From JANOXC01 sp031418215 (lineage in GTDB: Bacteria > Bacteroidota > Bacteroidia > AKYH767-A > OLB10), in contig JANOXC010000062.1 in the NCBI GenBank assembly GCA_031418215.1, positions 1 through 7,882 of the forward strand: a DNA stretch of 7,882 bases. Direction: 5' to 3'. The stretch's first letter is position 1. Every line of letters begins with the position of its first letter. Shown piece after piece: positions 1 through 6,932 of the stretch. The position numbers were made by a program, and so were the translations under genes. The notes below the pieces were generated by a model. That model did no database searches. It was not told the origin of the DNA and was given only the letters and a program-made list of their open reading frames with translations.

Positions 1-37
1 TTTGTTTTGTATTCTAAATCTCATTCTTTAAATACTT

Positions 38-49
38 CTGTTTTAACAG
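38..49. repeat. Short inverted repeat upstream of the cytochrome/DoxX gene
   Basis: CTGTT and AACAG form perfect 5-nt arms around a 2-nt TT spacer, ending 21 nt before the ATG at 71. The position would suit a small operator or part of the promoter of the two-gene unit. A near-match to the Bacteroidota -7 box, TACTTCTG (33-40), overlaps it. However, the nearest upstream TTTG (6-9) is spaced too far away. Arms this short can arise by chance in AT-rich DNA, so this is only a candidate site. Confidence 0.2.
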
Positions 50-70
50 TGCATTGGAACTGAAACATTC

Positions 71-1822
71 ATGTTTTCCTTTCGTAAACCTCGTGCTAAG
101 ATTATCAATATGCCTTTATTACGCTTTTTAATTTCTATTGCTTTTGTTTTAAAAGTAGCTGCAGCTGTCGGTCAGAAATTTCCCGATGCAGGCGAGCTCC
201 CTCCTGTAGGTTATAAAGGTAAAGTATTTCAACTCAGTCAGGATTTTCCTTCTTCATTAATATTAGAAAAGGAACAACCTTGGATGAAAATTGATTATAA
301 AAAAGAACCATTAAAATATGTTTTAACTGTTTATGAATATATATTAGCTGGTAATGCAGAATGCGATTGGGTTGTTCAAAATAATAAGGTTAGAAAATGG
401 TATCACGTGCCATGGATGCATTGGAATGATCCCAAAGACGGCCTTATCAGCAGGGAGTTTATCAACGGTTTAACTCGAGAAAGAGATTCAAAACCCAATG
501 AACTTTCCCCACTGCAATATGACTTCAAGCAGAATTGGGCAATAGGATTTTATAATTCCGCTGGTGGCTATACAATAGGTCAAGTATGGAAAGATCCCAA
601 CAATCCTGATCCCGGAAAGGCGAGGTTTCCCATTGGAACAGTTTGCGGAAAGCTACTGTTTACAGAAACTGATACCATTACTGCTCCTTATTTAAAATTT
701 GCTCCGGTTTGTAATGCAAATATTCATGTAAGTGTAAATGAAAAGAATAAGAAGGCAATCAAACAAATGCGTTTATTGCAATTTGATATTGCAGTGAGAG
801 ACCCACGGGCAAATAACGAAACAGGTTGGGTATTCGGCACGCTTATTTACGATGGAAATTCTCCCTCTCCTAATCCATGGCTAAGGATGGTTCCAGCCGG
901 TGCAATGTGGGGAAATGATGTTGGTATCACTCCTGATAATGTAGCCAATGGAAAAAAGCTAAATGAATCTTTTGTCAATCCCGTTGTTCGTCATAAATTT
1001 AAATTTGGATGGGCCGGCAGATTAAATGGTCCGGTTGATAATCCTAGTTCAAGTTGTGTTTCCTGTCATAGTACTGCACAGTACCCTATGTTAAGTTCTC
1101 AATCCCCAAGCGATAATGCAACCGCTGCAGAAAGGCTTCATTGGTTCAGAAAACAAGTTAAATCAGGTGAGACTTTTACCATTGGTGCCGCTTCATTGGA
1201 TTATTCCATGCAGCTTGCTATCGGCATTGAACATTTTTATTTATATAAAATAATAAATCACGTTGATACAAGCTCCGCCATTTGGAAAAAACGATTATTA
1301 CGTTTCATTGAAGGTGGTTATATCTATATATTTATTTTGATTTTATTATCATTCTTCATCATTTCAAAAAAGGCAAGTGCTCAATTCAGGTTAAATCCTT
1401 TTTTGAATATGGATTTATTAGTATTAATTCTTCGGCTTGGAATCGGAGCCATGTTTATGGTTCATGGTTTTAGTAAAATCTCCGGAGGACCGGCTACGTG
1501 GATGAGGCTTGGGCAAACGGTGGCCAATATGGGAATTTACTTTTATCCTCAGTGGTGGGGATTTATTGCTGCTTTCGCAGAATTCGGAGGTGGCTTTTTG
1601 ATGCTTAGCGGGTTGTTTTTCCGCCCTGCAACATTCATGATGATCATACAAATGACAGTAGCTTTTGTTAAGCATAAAACGAGTGGCGACAGCATTGAAA
1701 CTGCTTCGCATGCAATTGAATTGTGGTTTGTATGCTTATTTCTTTTTATGATTGGGCCAGGGAAATTTTCAATAGACTCCAAAATATTCGGTATTAATAA
1801 AACCATCAATAAAACAGGCTGA
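71..1822 (+). CDS. Exported c-type cytochrome-like protein fused to a C-terminal DoxX membrane domain
   Basis: This 583-aa protein has three parts. A basic N-terminus and hydrophobic stretch (about residues 14-34, ending AAAVGQ) look like a signal peptide or anchor. The start could be Met1 (71) or Met14 (110), which would give a more compact signal. Residues about 36-395 form a large domain expected in the periplasm, rich in Trp, Gly and Pro. It contains one haem-c attachment motif, CVSCH (C329, C332, H333), after the phrase GRLNGPVDNPSSS; Met340 is a possible distal ligand. A transmembrane helix lies near 417-432. Residues about 448-570 match DoxX: four hydrophobic helices, LRLGIGAMFMVHGFSK, AEFGGGFLMLSGLF, and a terminal GPGKFSID. 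DoxX proteins are small membrane proteins linked to quinone or thiol redox functions. Here the domain is a fusion partner, so electron transfer between haem and membrane is an inference. The stop overlaps the downstream RT start by one base. The haem site and DoxX fold are confident; the physiological role is unknown. Confidence 0.85.
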   Translation: MFSFRKPRAKIINMPLLRFLISIAFVLKVAAAVGQKFPDAGELPPVGYKGKVFQLSQDFPSSLILEKEQPWMKIDYKKEPLKYVLTVYEYILAGNAECDWVVQNNKVRKWYHVPWMHWNDPKDGLISREFINGLTRERDSKPNELSPLQYDFKQNWAIGFYNSAGGYTIGQVWKDPNNPDPGKARFPIGTVCGKLLFTETDTITAPYLKFAPVCNANIHVSVNEKNKKAIKQMRLLQFDIAVRDPRANNETGWVFGTLIYDGNSPSPNPWLRMVPAGAMWGNDVGITPDNVANGKKLNESFVNPVVRHKFKFGWAGRLNGPVDNPSSSCVSCHSTAQYPMLSSQSPSDNATAAERLHWFRKQVKSGETFTIGAASLDYSMQLAIGIEHFYLYKIINHVDTSSAIWKKRLLRFIEGGYIYIFILILLSFFIISKKASAQFRLNPFLNMDLLVLILRLGIGAMFMVHGFSKISGGPATWMRLGQTVANMGIYFYPQWWGFIAAFAEFGGGFLMLSGLFFRPATFMMIIQMTVAFVKHKTSGDSIETASHAIELWFVCLFLFMIGPGKFSIDSKIFGINKTINKTG

Positions 1823-3150
1823 TGCAACCATTGGAAAAAATAAAATTGGCTTGTTCCATTATCAGGCAATTCAAAGAAAAGAATCTTATTCAGATTTCCT
1901 ATCCTTTTGAAAATGCGACTTTAAATCTTAATGATGATATGTTTTTGATGGATATATATAATGAAGTGACATCAGACAATTATGTTCCATCAAGTGCGTA
2001 CATCATTGATATTCCAAAACCACGTGGTTTAATCAGGCACTTTAGTTATATAACAGTAAAAGATCAACTACTCTATACACTATTGATTATTGATTGTTTC
2101 CCTGCTATATTTAATAAGATTGCAAGAAGCAGTCCGGTTGATTCACTGGAAGTCCTGAAGAATTATCCCATTGATAATACCTGGATGAAGAAACAAATCA
2201 GAGGAGATCTGATGGAAAAAAGAAAGCCTTTGTTTGATAAAGGATATAGTTCAATTTTAAACAGTGATATCAGCGCATTTGGTCCCAATATCGACATCAG
2301 AACACTGTGTAATGAATTGCAAGAGGCGGGGGCTCCAATAACTGCCGTGCAAAAGCTTGAGAAATGCCTGCGGAAATGGTCACCTTTAGGACATAAAGGT
2401 GTGCCTCAGGTATATTTTGCTACTGATTTACTGGCTGAATTTTATTTAAAGCCTGTCGATCGATATTTCGCCACATTTGGTGACAGTATTTATTTGCGCG
2501 AATCAGACAATCTAGAAATTTGGTGTAAATCAAAGTCCTCTTGTAAGGAAATGCTTACCAATCTTTCCAGAATACTTTATGACAGAGGCTTATACTTAAA
2601 CAACAATAAAACCAAGATTGTAAATGAGAAATCGGTTGACAGAAATGAGCATCCGATGGAGCATAAAAAATATGGATGGCGGAATGATTTCAAGCAAAAG
2701 TATAACAATGTAATGAACCTTTATTATCGCTTTGAACAAAGGTTTTTTATTAATGAATGTAGCAGGAGATTGAAAAACAATCCGGAATTCACCATTGCTT
2801 TATTACAACATTATTCTACCCAAAGAATAAACATTAACCGATCACTGATTAGGTTTCTGACCTCCAGCGATGCCATTTATTCTTATCAAAATTATATTGT
2901 TATTAAATGGTTAATTACAAATTACCGGGAGCCTGACCGCATCCTCTTACAAATTGTGCGTCAATTTGCCTGGAATGAAGGTAATCCATATTACCTAAGA
3001 AGTATTGCCAGGTATTTTATATATAAACACGGCAATGATACTGATCATGATATGATAGAAACAAGAAGCAGGGAAACTACTGATGAATTGGAAATGGCTG
3101 ATATGTTGTATCTTTCAGGCTTAAGTAAGGATTTTATTTTAAATGGCTGA
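1822..3150 (+). CDS. Reverse-transcriptase-like protein with altered catalytic motifs
   Basis: This 442-aa protein has RT motifs in order: motif 1 at about 64-91 (IPKPRGLIR, VKDQLLYTLL), motif A at 147-158 (NSDISAFGPNID, D149), motif B at 193-213 (GVPQVYFATDLLAE, PVD), motif C at 224-233 (YLRESDNLEI) and motif D at 256-265 (GLYLNNNKTK). The layout resembles stand-alone bacterial RTs of the Abi/unknown-group type (GLPQG..SDLLAE..L..VD; YVDD; GLNL..AKTEI). Several key positions differ. Motif C is E227-S-D229-N230 instead of YxDD, motif B has V197 where PQG has Gly, and the steric-gate position (D149+5) is G154 instead of Phe/Tyr. The first acidic residues of motifs A and C remain. Residues about 280-442 are a helical C-terminal region with no intron maturase, endonuclease or integrase motifs. 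There is no frameshift or internal stop, so the gene appears maintained. The start codon is embedded in the upstream stop (TGATG), implying coupled translation. It may be a defence RT, an altered polymerase or a non-catalytic derivative; the sequence does not decide. Confidence 0.75.
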   Translation: MQPLEKIKLACSIIRQFKEKNLIQISYPFENATLNLNDDMFLMDIYNEVTSDNYVPSSAYIIDIPKPRGLIRHFSYITVKDQLLYTLLIIDCFPAIFNKIARSSPVDSLEVLKNYPIDNTWMKKQIRGDLMEKRKPLFDKGYSSILNSDISAFGPNIDIRTLCNELQEAGAPITAVQKLEKCLRKWSPLGHKGVPQVYFATDLLAEFYLKPVDRYFATFGDSIYLRESDNLEIWCKSKSSCKEMLTNLSRILYDRGLYLNNNKTKIVNEKSVDRNEHPMEHKKYGWRNDFKQKYNNVMNLYYRFEQRFFINECSRRLKNNPEFTIALLQHYSTQRININRSLIRFLTSSDAIYSYQNYIVIKWLITNYREPDRILLQIVRQFAWNEGNPYYLRSIARYFIYKHGNDTDHDMIETRSRETTDELEMADMLYLSGLSKDFILNG

Positions 3151-3206
3151 ACTTTTTTCTCTAATTCGATTTTTCAGCGTTGCAAGCTTGGAAAAATGGT
3201 GGATTT

Positions 3207-3223
3207 AGGTAATCCTTTTACCT
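3207..3223 (+). terminator. Weak hairpin downstream of the RT gene, possible terminator
   Basis: AGGTAA (3207-3212) pairs with TTACCT (3218-3223) around a 5-nt loop, 56 nt after the RT stop. The following bases are T/A-rich (TATATTTTATG), but there is no clean T run. The stem is short and AT-rich. It is the only hairpin I could find between the RT gene and the mrp promoter. It could be a weak terminator or chance. Confidence 0.2.
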
Positions 3224-3234
3224 TATATTTTATG

Positions 3235-3261
3235 TTGAGAGCTTGAGATTCCTTACCTTTG
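3235..3261 (+). promoter_or_regulatory. Bacteroidota-type promoter for mrp
   Basis: TACCTTTG (3254-3261) matches the TAnnTTTG -7 consensus exactly. A TTG (3235-3237) lies 16 nt upstream, slightly shorter than the usual spacing of about 17-23 nt. Transcription would begin near 3268, giving a leader of roughly 12 nt before the ATG at 3280. The in-frame TTG at 3259 lies inside the -7 box, so it cannot be the mrp start if this promoter is real. The promoter separates the Fe-S genes from the RT unit. Confidence 0.6.
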
Positions 3262-3279
3262 TCTCTCACAAAAAATAGT

Positions 3280-4380
3280 ATGATTACTGAATCACAAGTA
3301 CTTGAAGCTTTAGGAAATGTTGAAGAACCGGATCTAAAAAAAGACCTGGTAACATTGAATATGATTAAGGATGTTAAAATAGAAGGAAAAAATATTTCCT
3401 TTACTGTTATTTTAACAACTCCTGCCTGTCCATTAAAAGAACTAATCAGAAATGCCTGTATTAACGCTATAATACATTTTGTAGATAAAGACGCCTTAGT
3501 TGATGTTCAAATGACTGCGAATGTTTCTTCGCATCGTGCCACTGAACGAAACATTTTACCAGGTGTAAAAAACATTATAGCAGTAGCGTCAGGAAAAGGT
3601 GGTGTTGGGAAATCAACAGTAGCAGCAAATCTTGCCGTTGCCATGGCAATGACCGGTGCCAAAGTTGGTTTGATTGATGCAGATGTATATGGACCCAGCC
3701 AACCAATTATGTTTGGTGTTGAAAATGAAAAATTATTTGTAACAGAAGAAGCCGGTAAGCAATTAATGTTGCCGATTGAAAAATACGGAGTAAAACTTTT
3801 ATCTATTGGATTCCTTGTAGATCCGTCGCAAGCAATTGTATGGAGAGGTCCAATGGCTAGCAAGGCTTTAAAACAATTGTTTGATGATGCACAATGGGGA
3901 AAGTTAGATTATTTGTTTATTGATTTGCCACCGGGTACCGGAGATATACATCTCACGCTTGTTTCTACAGTGCCTGTAACAGGTGTTGTTATTGTTTCTA
4001 CCCCTCAAGAAGTAGCATTGGCCGATGCGCGAAAAGGAATTGCAATGTTTAAAATGGATGCCATAAAAGTTCCCGTTTTGGGTCTCGTTGAAAATATGGC
4101 TTACTTCACCCCTGCTGAATTACCGGATAACAAATATTATATATTCGGAAAAGATGGATGTAAAAAACTTGCTGCTTCAATGAATATCCCTTTTCTAGGC
4201 CAGATTCCACTTGTGCAAAGTATTTGTGAAGGTGGCGATAGTGGTAAACCAACAGTATTGGAAGAATCCTCTCCGGCAGGAGTTGCTTTCCTTCATCTTG
4301 CTGGTTGCGTAGCTCAACAAATTGCTATCAGGAATGCCAACGCCGCTCCTACCAAGCCGGTTGAGGCAATTGGTTATTAA
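3280..4380 (+). CDS. mrp: Mrp/ApbC family iron-sulphur cluster carrier ATPase
   Basis: This cytoplasmic P-loop protein is expected to hold and transfer Fe-S clusters to target proteins. In the 366-aa product, residues about 3-85 are a MIP18/DUF59 domain with the conserved TTPACP segment (C50). An ATPase domain follows, with a deviant Walker A GKGGVGKST (105-113), the IDADVYGPSQP switch region (132-142), and IDLPPGTGD (214-222). These are diagnostic of the Mrp/NBP35 family. The C-terminal CxxC seen in many Mrp proteins is not present; the corresponding stretch reads NMAYFTPAELPDNKYY (272-287). I recall this cysteine-free form from Bacteroidota. C294 and C316 remain but are not a CxxC pair. The ATG at 3280 is chosen because an upstream in-frame TTG falls inside the promoter. 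A NifU-type gene follows after 13 nt, supporting a shared Fe-S role. Confidence 0.95.
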   Translation: MITESQVLEALGNVEEPDLKKDLVTLNMIKDVKIEGKNISFTVILTTPACPLKELIRNACINAIIHFVDKDALVDVQMTANVSSHRATERNILPGVKNIIAVASGKGGVGKSTVAANLAVAMAMTGAKVGLIDADVYGPSQPIMFGVENEKLFVTEEAGKQLMLPIEKYGVKLLSIGFLVDPSQAIVWRGPMASKALKQLFDDAQWGKLDYLFIDLPPGTGDIHLTLVSTVPVTGVVIVSTPQEVALADARKGIAMFKMDAIKVPVLGLVENMAYFTPAELPDNKYYIFGKDGCKKLAASMNIPFLGQIPLVQSICEGGDSGKPTVLEESSPAGVAFLHLAGCVAQQIAIRNANAAPTKPVEAIGY

Positions 4381-4393
4381 TATATATAGATTC

Positions 4394-4651
4394 ATGCAAG
4401 CTGAACTACTTTTACACTCCGATTTAATTGCACGTATTGAGTTGACACTAGCTCAACTTCGACCCTATCTGCAAACCGATAATGGGGATGTGACTTTTCT
4501 AAAGGTGACAGATGACATGATCGTGCATTTGCGTTTAGAGGGGGCTTGCAGTTCCTGCGCTATGAGTATGATGACCTTAAAAGCCGGTATTGAGCAGTCT
4601 CTTTTGAAAGAGATCCCGGAATTAAAAGGTGTTAAGGCTGACAGGGAGTAA
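4394..4651 (+). CDS. NifU C-terminal domain (Nfu-type) iron-sulphur scaffold protein
   Basis: This 85-aa protein consists of essentially one NifU-like C-terminal domain. The signature is LRPYLQTDNGDVTFLKV followed by LRLEGACSSCAMS, with the cluster-binding pair C52/C55 and the usual TLKAGIE helix. Two such proteins typically bridge a [4Fe-4S] cluster through CxxC and pass it to apoproteins. The family usually has DGGD where this protein has D29-N-G-D32. The ATG at 4394 gives a compact domain. An upstream in-frame ATG at 4322 would lie inside mrp and add 24 residues unrelated to the family. The gene sits 13 nt after mrp with no promoter between, so the two are probably cotranscribed. Confidence 0.92.
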   Translation: MQAELLLHSDLIARIELTLAQLRPYLQTDNGDVTFLKVTDDMIVHLRLEGACSSCAMSMMTLKAGIEQSLLKEIPELKGVKADRE

Positions 4652-4826
4652 TCTTTATGTTTTCAACTGATTCCCATAAAATTCCTGATTATCAGCATTT
4701 ATAGCCGTTTTCATTTTTGCGATTTCGCATTCTTGTAAGATTTCGCCCTTTAAGAGGTGAAAAAGTCTTCTTTTTGTAATATTATCACGAAAAATGTAAA
4801 ACCATTTAGGCTGCTGCATACGTTAA

Positions 4827-6011
4827 ATGATTCAATTAAATTTAGCTATGAAGTATCAGGTCCAGCAATTACCGCAACACGTACAGGAGAAATTTGACGA
4901 AGAAATCAAAGCAGAATTAATACGTCAACAAACTGAGGAAGAATTAAAAAGTAATCCTGCCATTCAGCATTATTTTTCATCCTTTAACGAACAATCTGTT
5001 GAAGGTTTTATCCGAAACTATGCCCGTAAAAAAGCCTTATATATTATGCAAGGCCCAAACATCATAAACAATAAAGAAAATGAAGATTTAAAATTTAAGG
5101 TCTTGGCTGAAGATGCGTTGTGGACAATACAGCAAAAGAAACTGTTTAACCTACAATGCCAATGGAGGGCTGAGCAAATTAAGTTAAAAGGAATTGAACA
5201 CACGAATCAATTTTTACTTTTATCAGCAAATATTCAACACTGTCCATACATTACGCCAATTAGCAGGGCTGAAATGGATTTATATATTAAATATTTGCAA
5301 TCAGCCTTTGTTGGTGATTTATTCTGGCTTAACAGCTGGCAGGATTATGATGCATTCAAAGCGGATCATTTGCATGATCAACAAGCTAGTGAAGAGGAAA
5401 GAAATATGATGGCTACACGGATCCCCTCCTGGTATAGCTTTTATGATTATCATATGGGAACTGATGTTTTGATGAGTCTTCCCGATTACCGTGGTGAAAA
5501 AGAACAGCAATACAGAAGCATTGCAAGAAAAAGGCAAGCTGAAGAAATAAAGCAACAAAATTTAAGTCGCAAACTGGATGATCGTCCATTTATCAATGCT
5601 TTTGATTCCATCACGCTAGAGGAATTTATCAAAGAATTTGAAAACAAAAGCCTACTGAAATATTGCAAAGCAGTGGAAGGTTTCAATAACAGATTAGACG
5701 CAAATATTGATGTTGAAGATGCGATCAATACACTACGAAATGCCTGCGAAGAAATTTCCTTAGCCGCGAGCGAAGATTGGCGCGAAGCGATCATAGAATC
5801 AGCAAGGAACTATGAATTGAAACAAATATCCAATATGCTGCCTGTTGTTTTTCAGGAATATCATTTCAGAAGAGAGAACAGCATCAATTTTTCGCAATCA
5901 GAATTGGATAAAAAACGTGCAGAAAGCGCTTTCCAGATTTGTGAAGTTGCACGAAAACAAATATTAAAGGGCAGGTTAATTTCAGGAGAAGCAGAAGATT
6001 TTAACTTTTGA
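4827..6011 (+). CDS. Hypothetical soluble, mostly helical protein
   Basis: I do not recognise this 394-aa protein. It has no signal peptide, membrane segment or nucleotide-binding motif. The composition is rich in Gln, Glu, Lys and aromatic residues, and long charged stretches suggest helices or short coiled coils (for example about 20-41 and 227-250). A Trp/Tyr-rich centre includes FWLNSWQDYDAF (about 165-176) and WYSFYDYHMG (about 202-211). The start may be Met1 (4827) or Met8 (4848, MKYQVQQ); neither has a clear ribosome site. The 175 nt upstream lack a good TAnnTTTG box, so its promoter is unresolved. It ends 6 nt before the stop codon of the convergent rnz gene. Its length and clean reading frame support a real gene, probably lineage-restricted. 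Confidence 0.8.
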   Translation: MIQLNLAMKYQVQQLPQHVQEKFDEEIKAELIRQQTEEELKSNPAIQHYFSSFNEQSVEGFIRNYARKKALYIMQGPNIINNKENEDLKFKVLAEDALWTIQQKKLFNLQCQWRAEQIKLKGIEHTNQFLLLSANIQHCPYITPISRAEMDLYIKYLQSAFVGDLFWLNSWQDYDAFKADHLHDQQASEEERNMMATRIPSWYSFYDYHMGTDVLMSLPDYRGEKEQQYRSIARKRQAEEIKQQNLSRKLDDRPFINAFDSITLEEFIKEFENKSLLKYCKAVEGFNNRLDANIDVEDAINTLRNACEEISLAASEDWREAIIESARNYELKQISNMLPVVFQEYHFRRENSINFSQSELDKKRAESAFQICEVARKQILKGRLISGEAEDFNF

Positions 6012-6017
6012 TTTATA

Positions 6018-6932
6018 TCAATCAACTTTAAATTTACGTCCCTCTATAGCCAGCTCTGAGTTTTCAAAAACTGTTTTGGCTTCCATGAGCAATGGGGTAA
6101 GGTCCTTATAGCGCCCTGAAAAATGACCCAGCACTAATTTTTGCACTCCGGCCATCTGCGCTATTGTAGCAGCTTGTAAACTGGTTGTATGATAAGTTTG
6201 CCTGGCGCGTTCACTGCTTTCGTGCAGAAAGGTAGATTCATGGTACAAAAGATCGACACCGGAAATATCATTGACGATATTTTCATCATAAATGGTGTCA
6301 GAACAATAAGCATATGAACGAGGAACAGGTGGGTCTTCGGTCAACTCTTTATTAGAAATTTTTTTACCGTAGTCATCTTCGTAATCTTCTCCATTTTTAA
6401 TTCGAGCATAAAAAGCGAATGGGATATTATATTGTTGCAATTTAGTAACAATCAATTTACGCGGTTTGCTTTTTTCGAAGAATAAAAAACCTGTACAAGG
6501 TACGCGGTGGTTAAGCACTATTGATCGTACCATCAAATCTTCATTTTCTAATATCACCTCAGCTGTATAGTGTCGAACCGGATGAAATATAAGGTGATAA
6601 CGCAATTGTGTATTTGAAATGCGTAATTGAATTTCCAACACATCCATTAACTCCTGTTGACCATATAAATGCAATGAACCAGTTCGGCCTTGTAAATTAA
6701 AAGTGGAAAGCAAACCCATTAATCCCAAATAATGATCGCCATGCAAATGGCTGATAAAAATATGGCTGATCTTATGGTACTTAATTTTATATCGCAACAA
6801 TTGCATCAAAGTACCTTCGCCACAATCGATTAAAAAATGTCGTTCTCTAATATATAATAACTGTGATGTTGGATGGCGGTTGTAAATCGGAGTCGCTGAA
6901 CTGCTCCCTAAAATCGTTACTTCAAACCCCAT
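6018..6932 (-). CDS. rnz: Ribonuclease Z (tRNA 3'-end processing endonuclease)
   Basis: RNase Z is a zinc-dependent metallo-beta-lactamase-fold enzyme that cuts tRNA precursors after the discriminator base. The 304-aa length is normal for the short bacterial form. All expected residues are visible: the N-terminal LGSSSATP strand, DCGEGT (36-41), the metal motif HLHGDH (62-67), H142 in LNHRVPCTGF, D212 in YCSDT, the HEST segment (231-234), H248 in YHTTSLQAA and H270 in LGHFSGRY. The segment at about 153-205 is where the family carries its tRNA-binding arm. The ATG directly abuts the stop of the upstream T9SS-domain gene (TAAATG), so translation is probably coupled. The gene converges with the hypothetical gene on the other strand. 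Confidence 0.96.
   Translation of the reverse strand: MGFEVTILGSSSATPIYNRHPTSQLLYIRERHFLIDCGEGTLMQLLRYKIKYHKISHIFISHLHGDHYLGLMGLLSTFNLQGRTGSLHLYGQQELMDVLEIQLRISNTQLRYHLIFHPVRHYTAEVILENEDLMVRSIVLNHRVPCTGFLFFEKSKPRKLIVTKLQQYNIPFAFYARIKNGEDYEDDYGKKISNKELTEDPPVPRSYAYCSDTIYDENIVNDISGVDLLYHESTFLHESSERARQTYHTTSLQAATIAQMAGVQKLVLGHFSGRYKDLTPLLMEAKTVFENSELAIEGRKFKVD

Noticed and set aside
1424..1869. Minus-strand open frames opposite the DoxX domain and RT start
   Set aside because: They are antisense to a well-supported gene, with composition typical of shadow frames and no domain signal.
1822..3150. RT as part of a group II intron or retrotransposon
   Set aside because: No intron domain V/VI-like RNA ends, maturase X domain, endonuclease, integrase or terminal repeats are visible, and the gene is fused translationally to its upstream neighbour.
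4685..4695. CTGAT-T-ATCAG palindrome after the Nfu-type gene as a terminator
   Set aside because: The stem would be 4 bp with a 3-nt loop and no T run, too weak to call.
4657..4704. 15-codon open frame just after the Nfu-type gene (starts MFSTDSHK)
   Set aside because: It is very short, has no family resemblance and no start signal, and is expected by chance.
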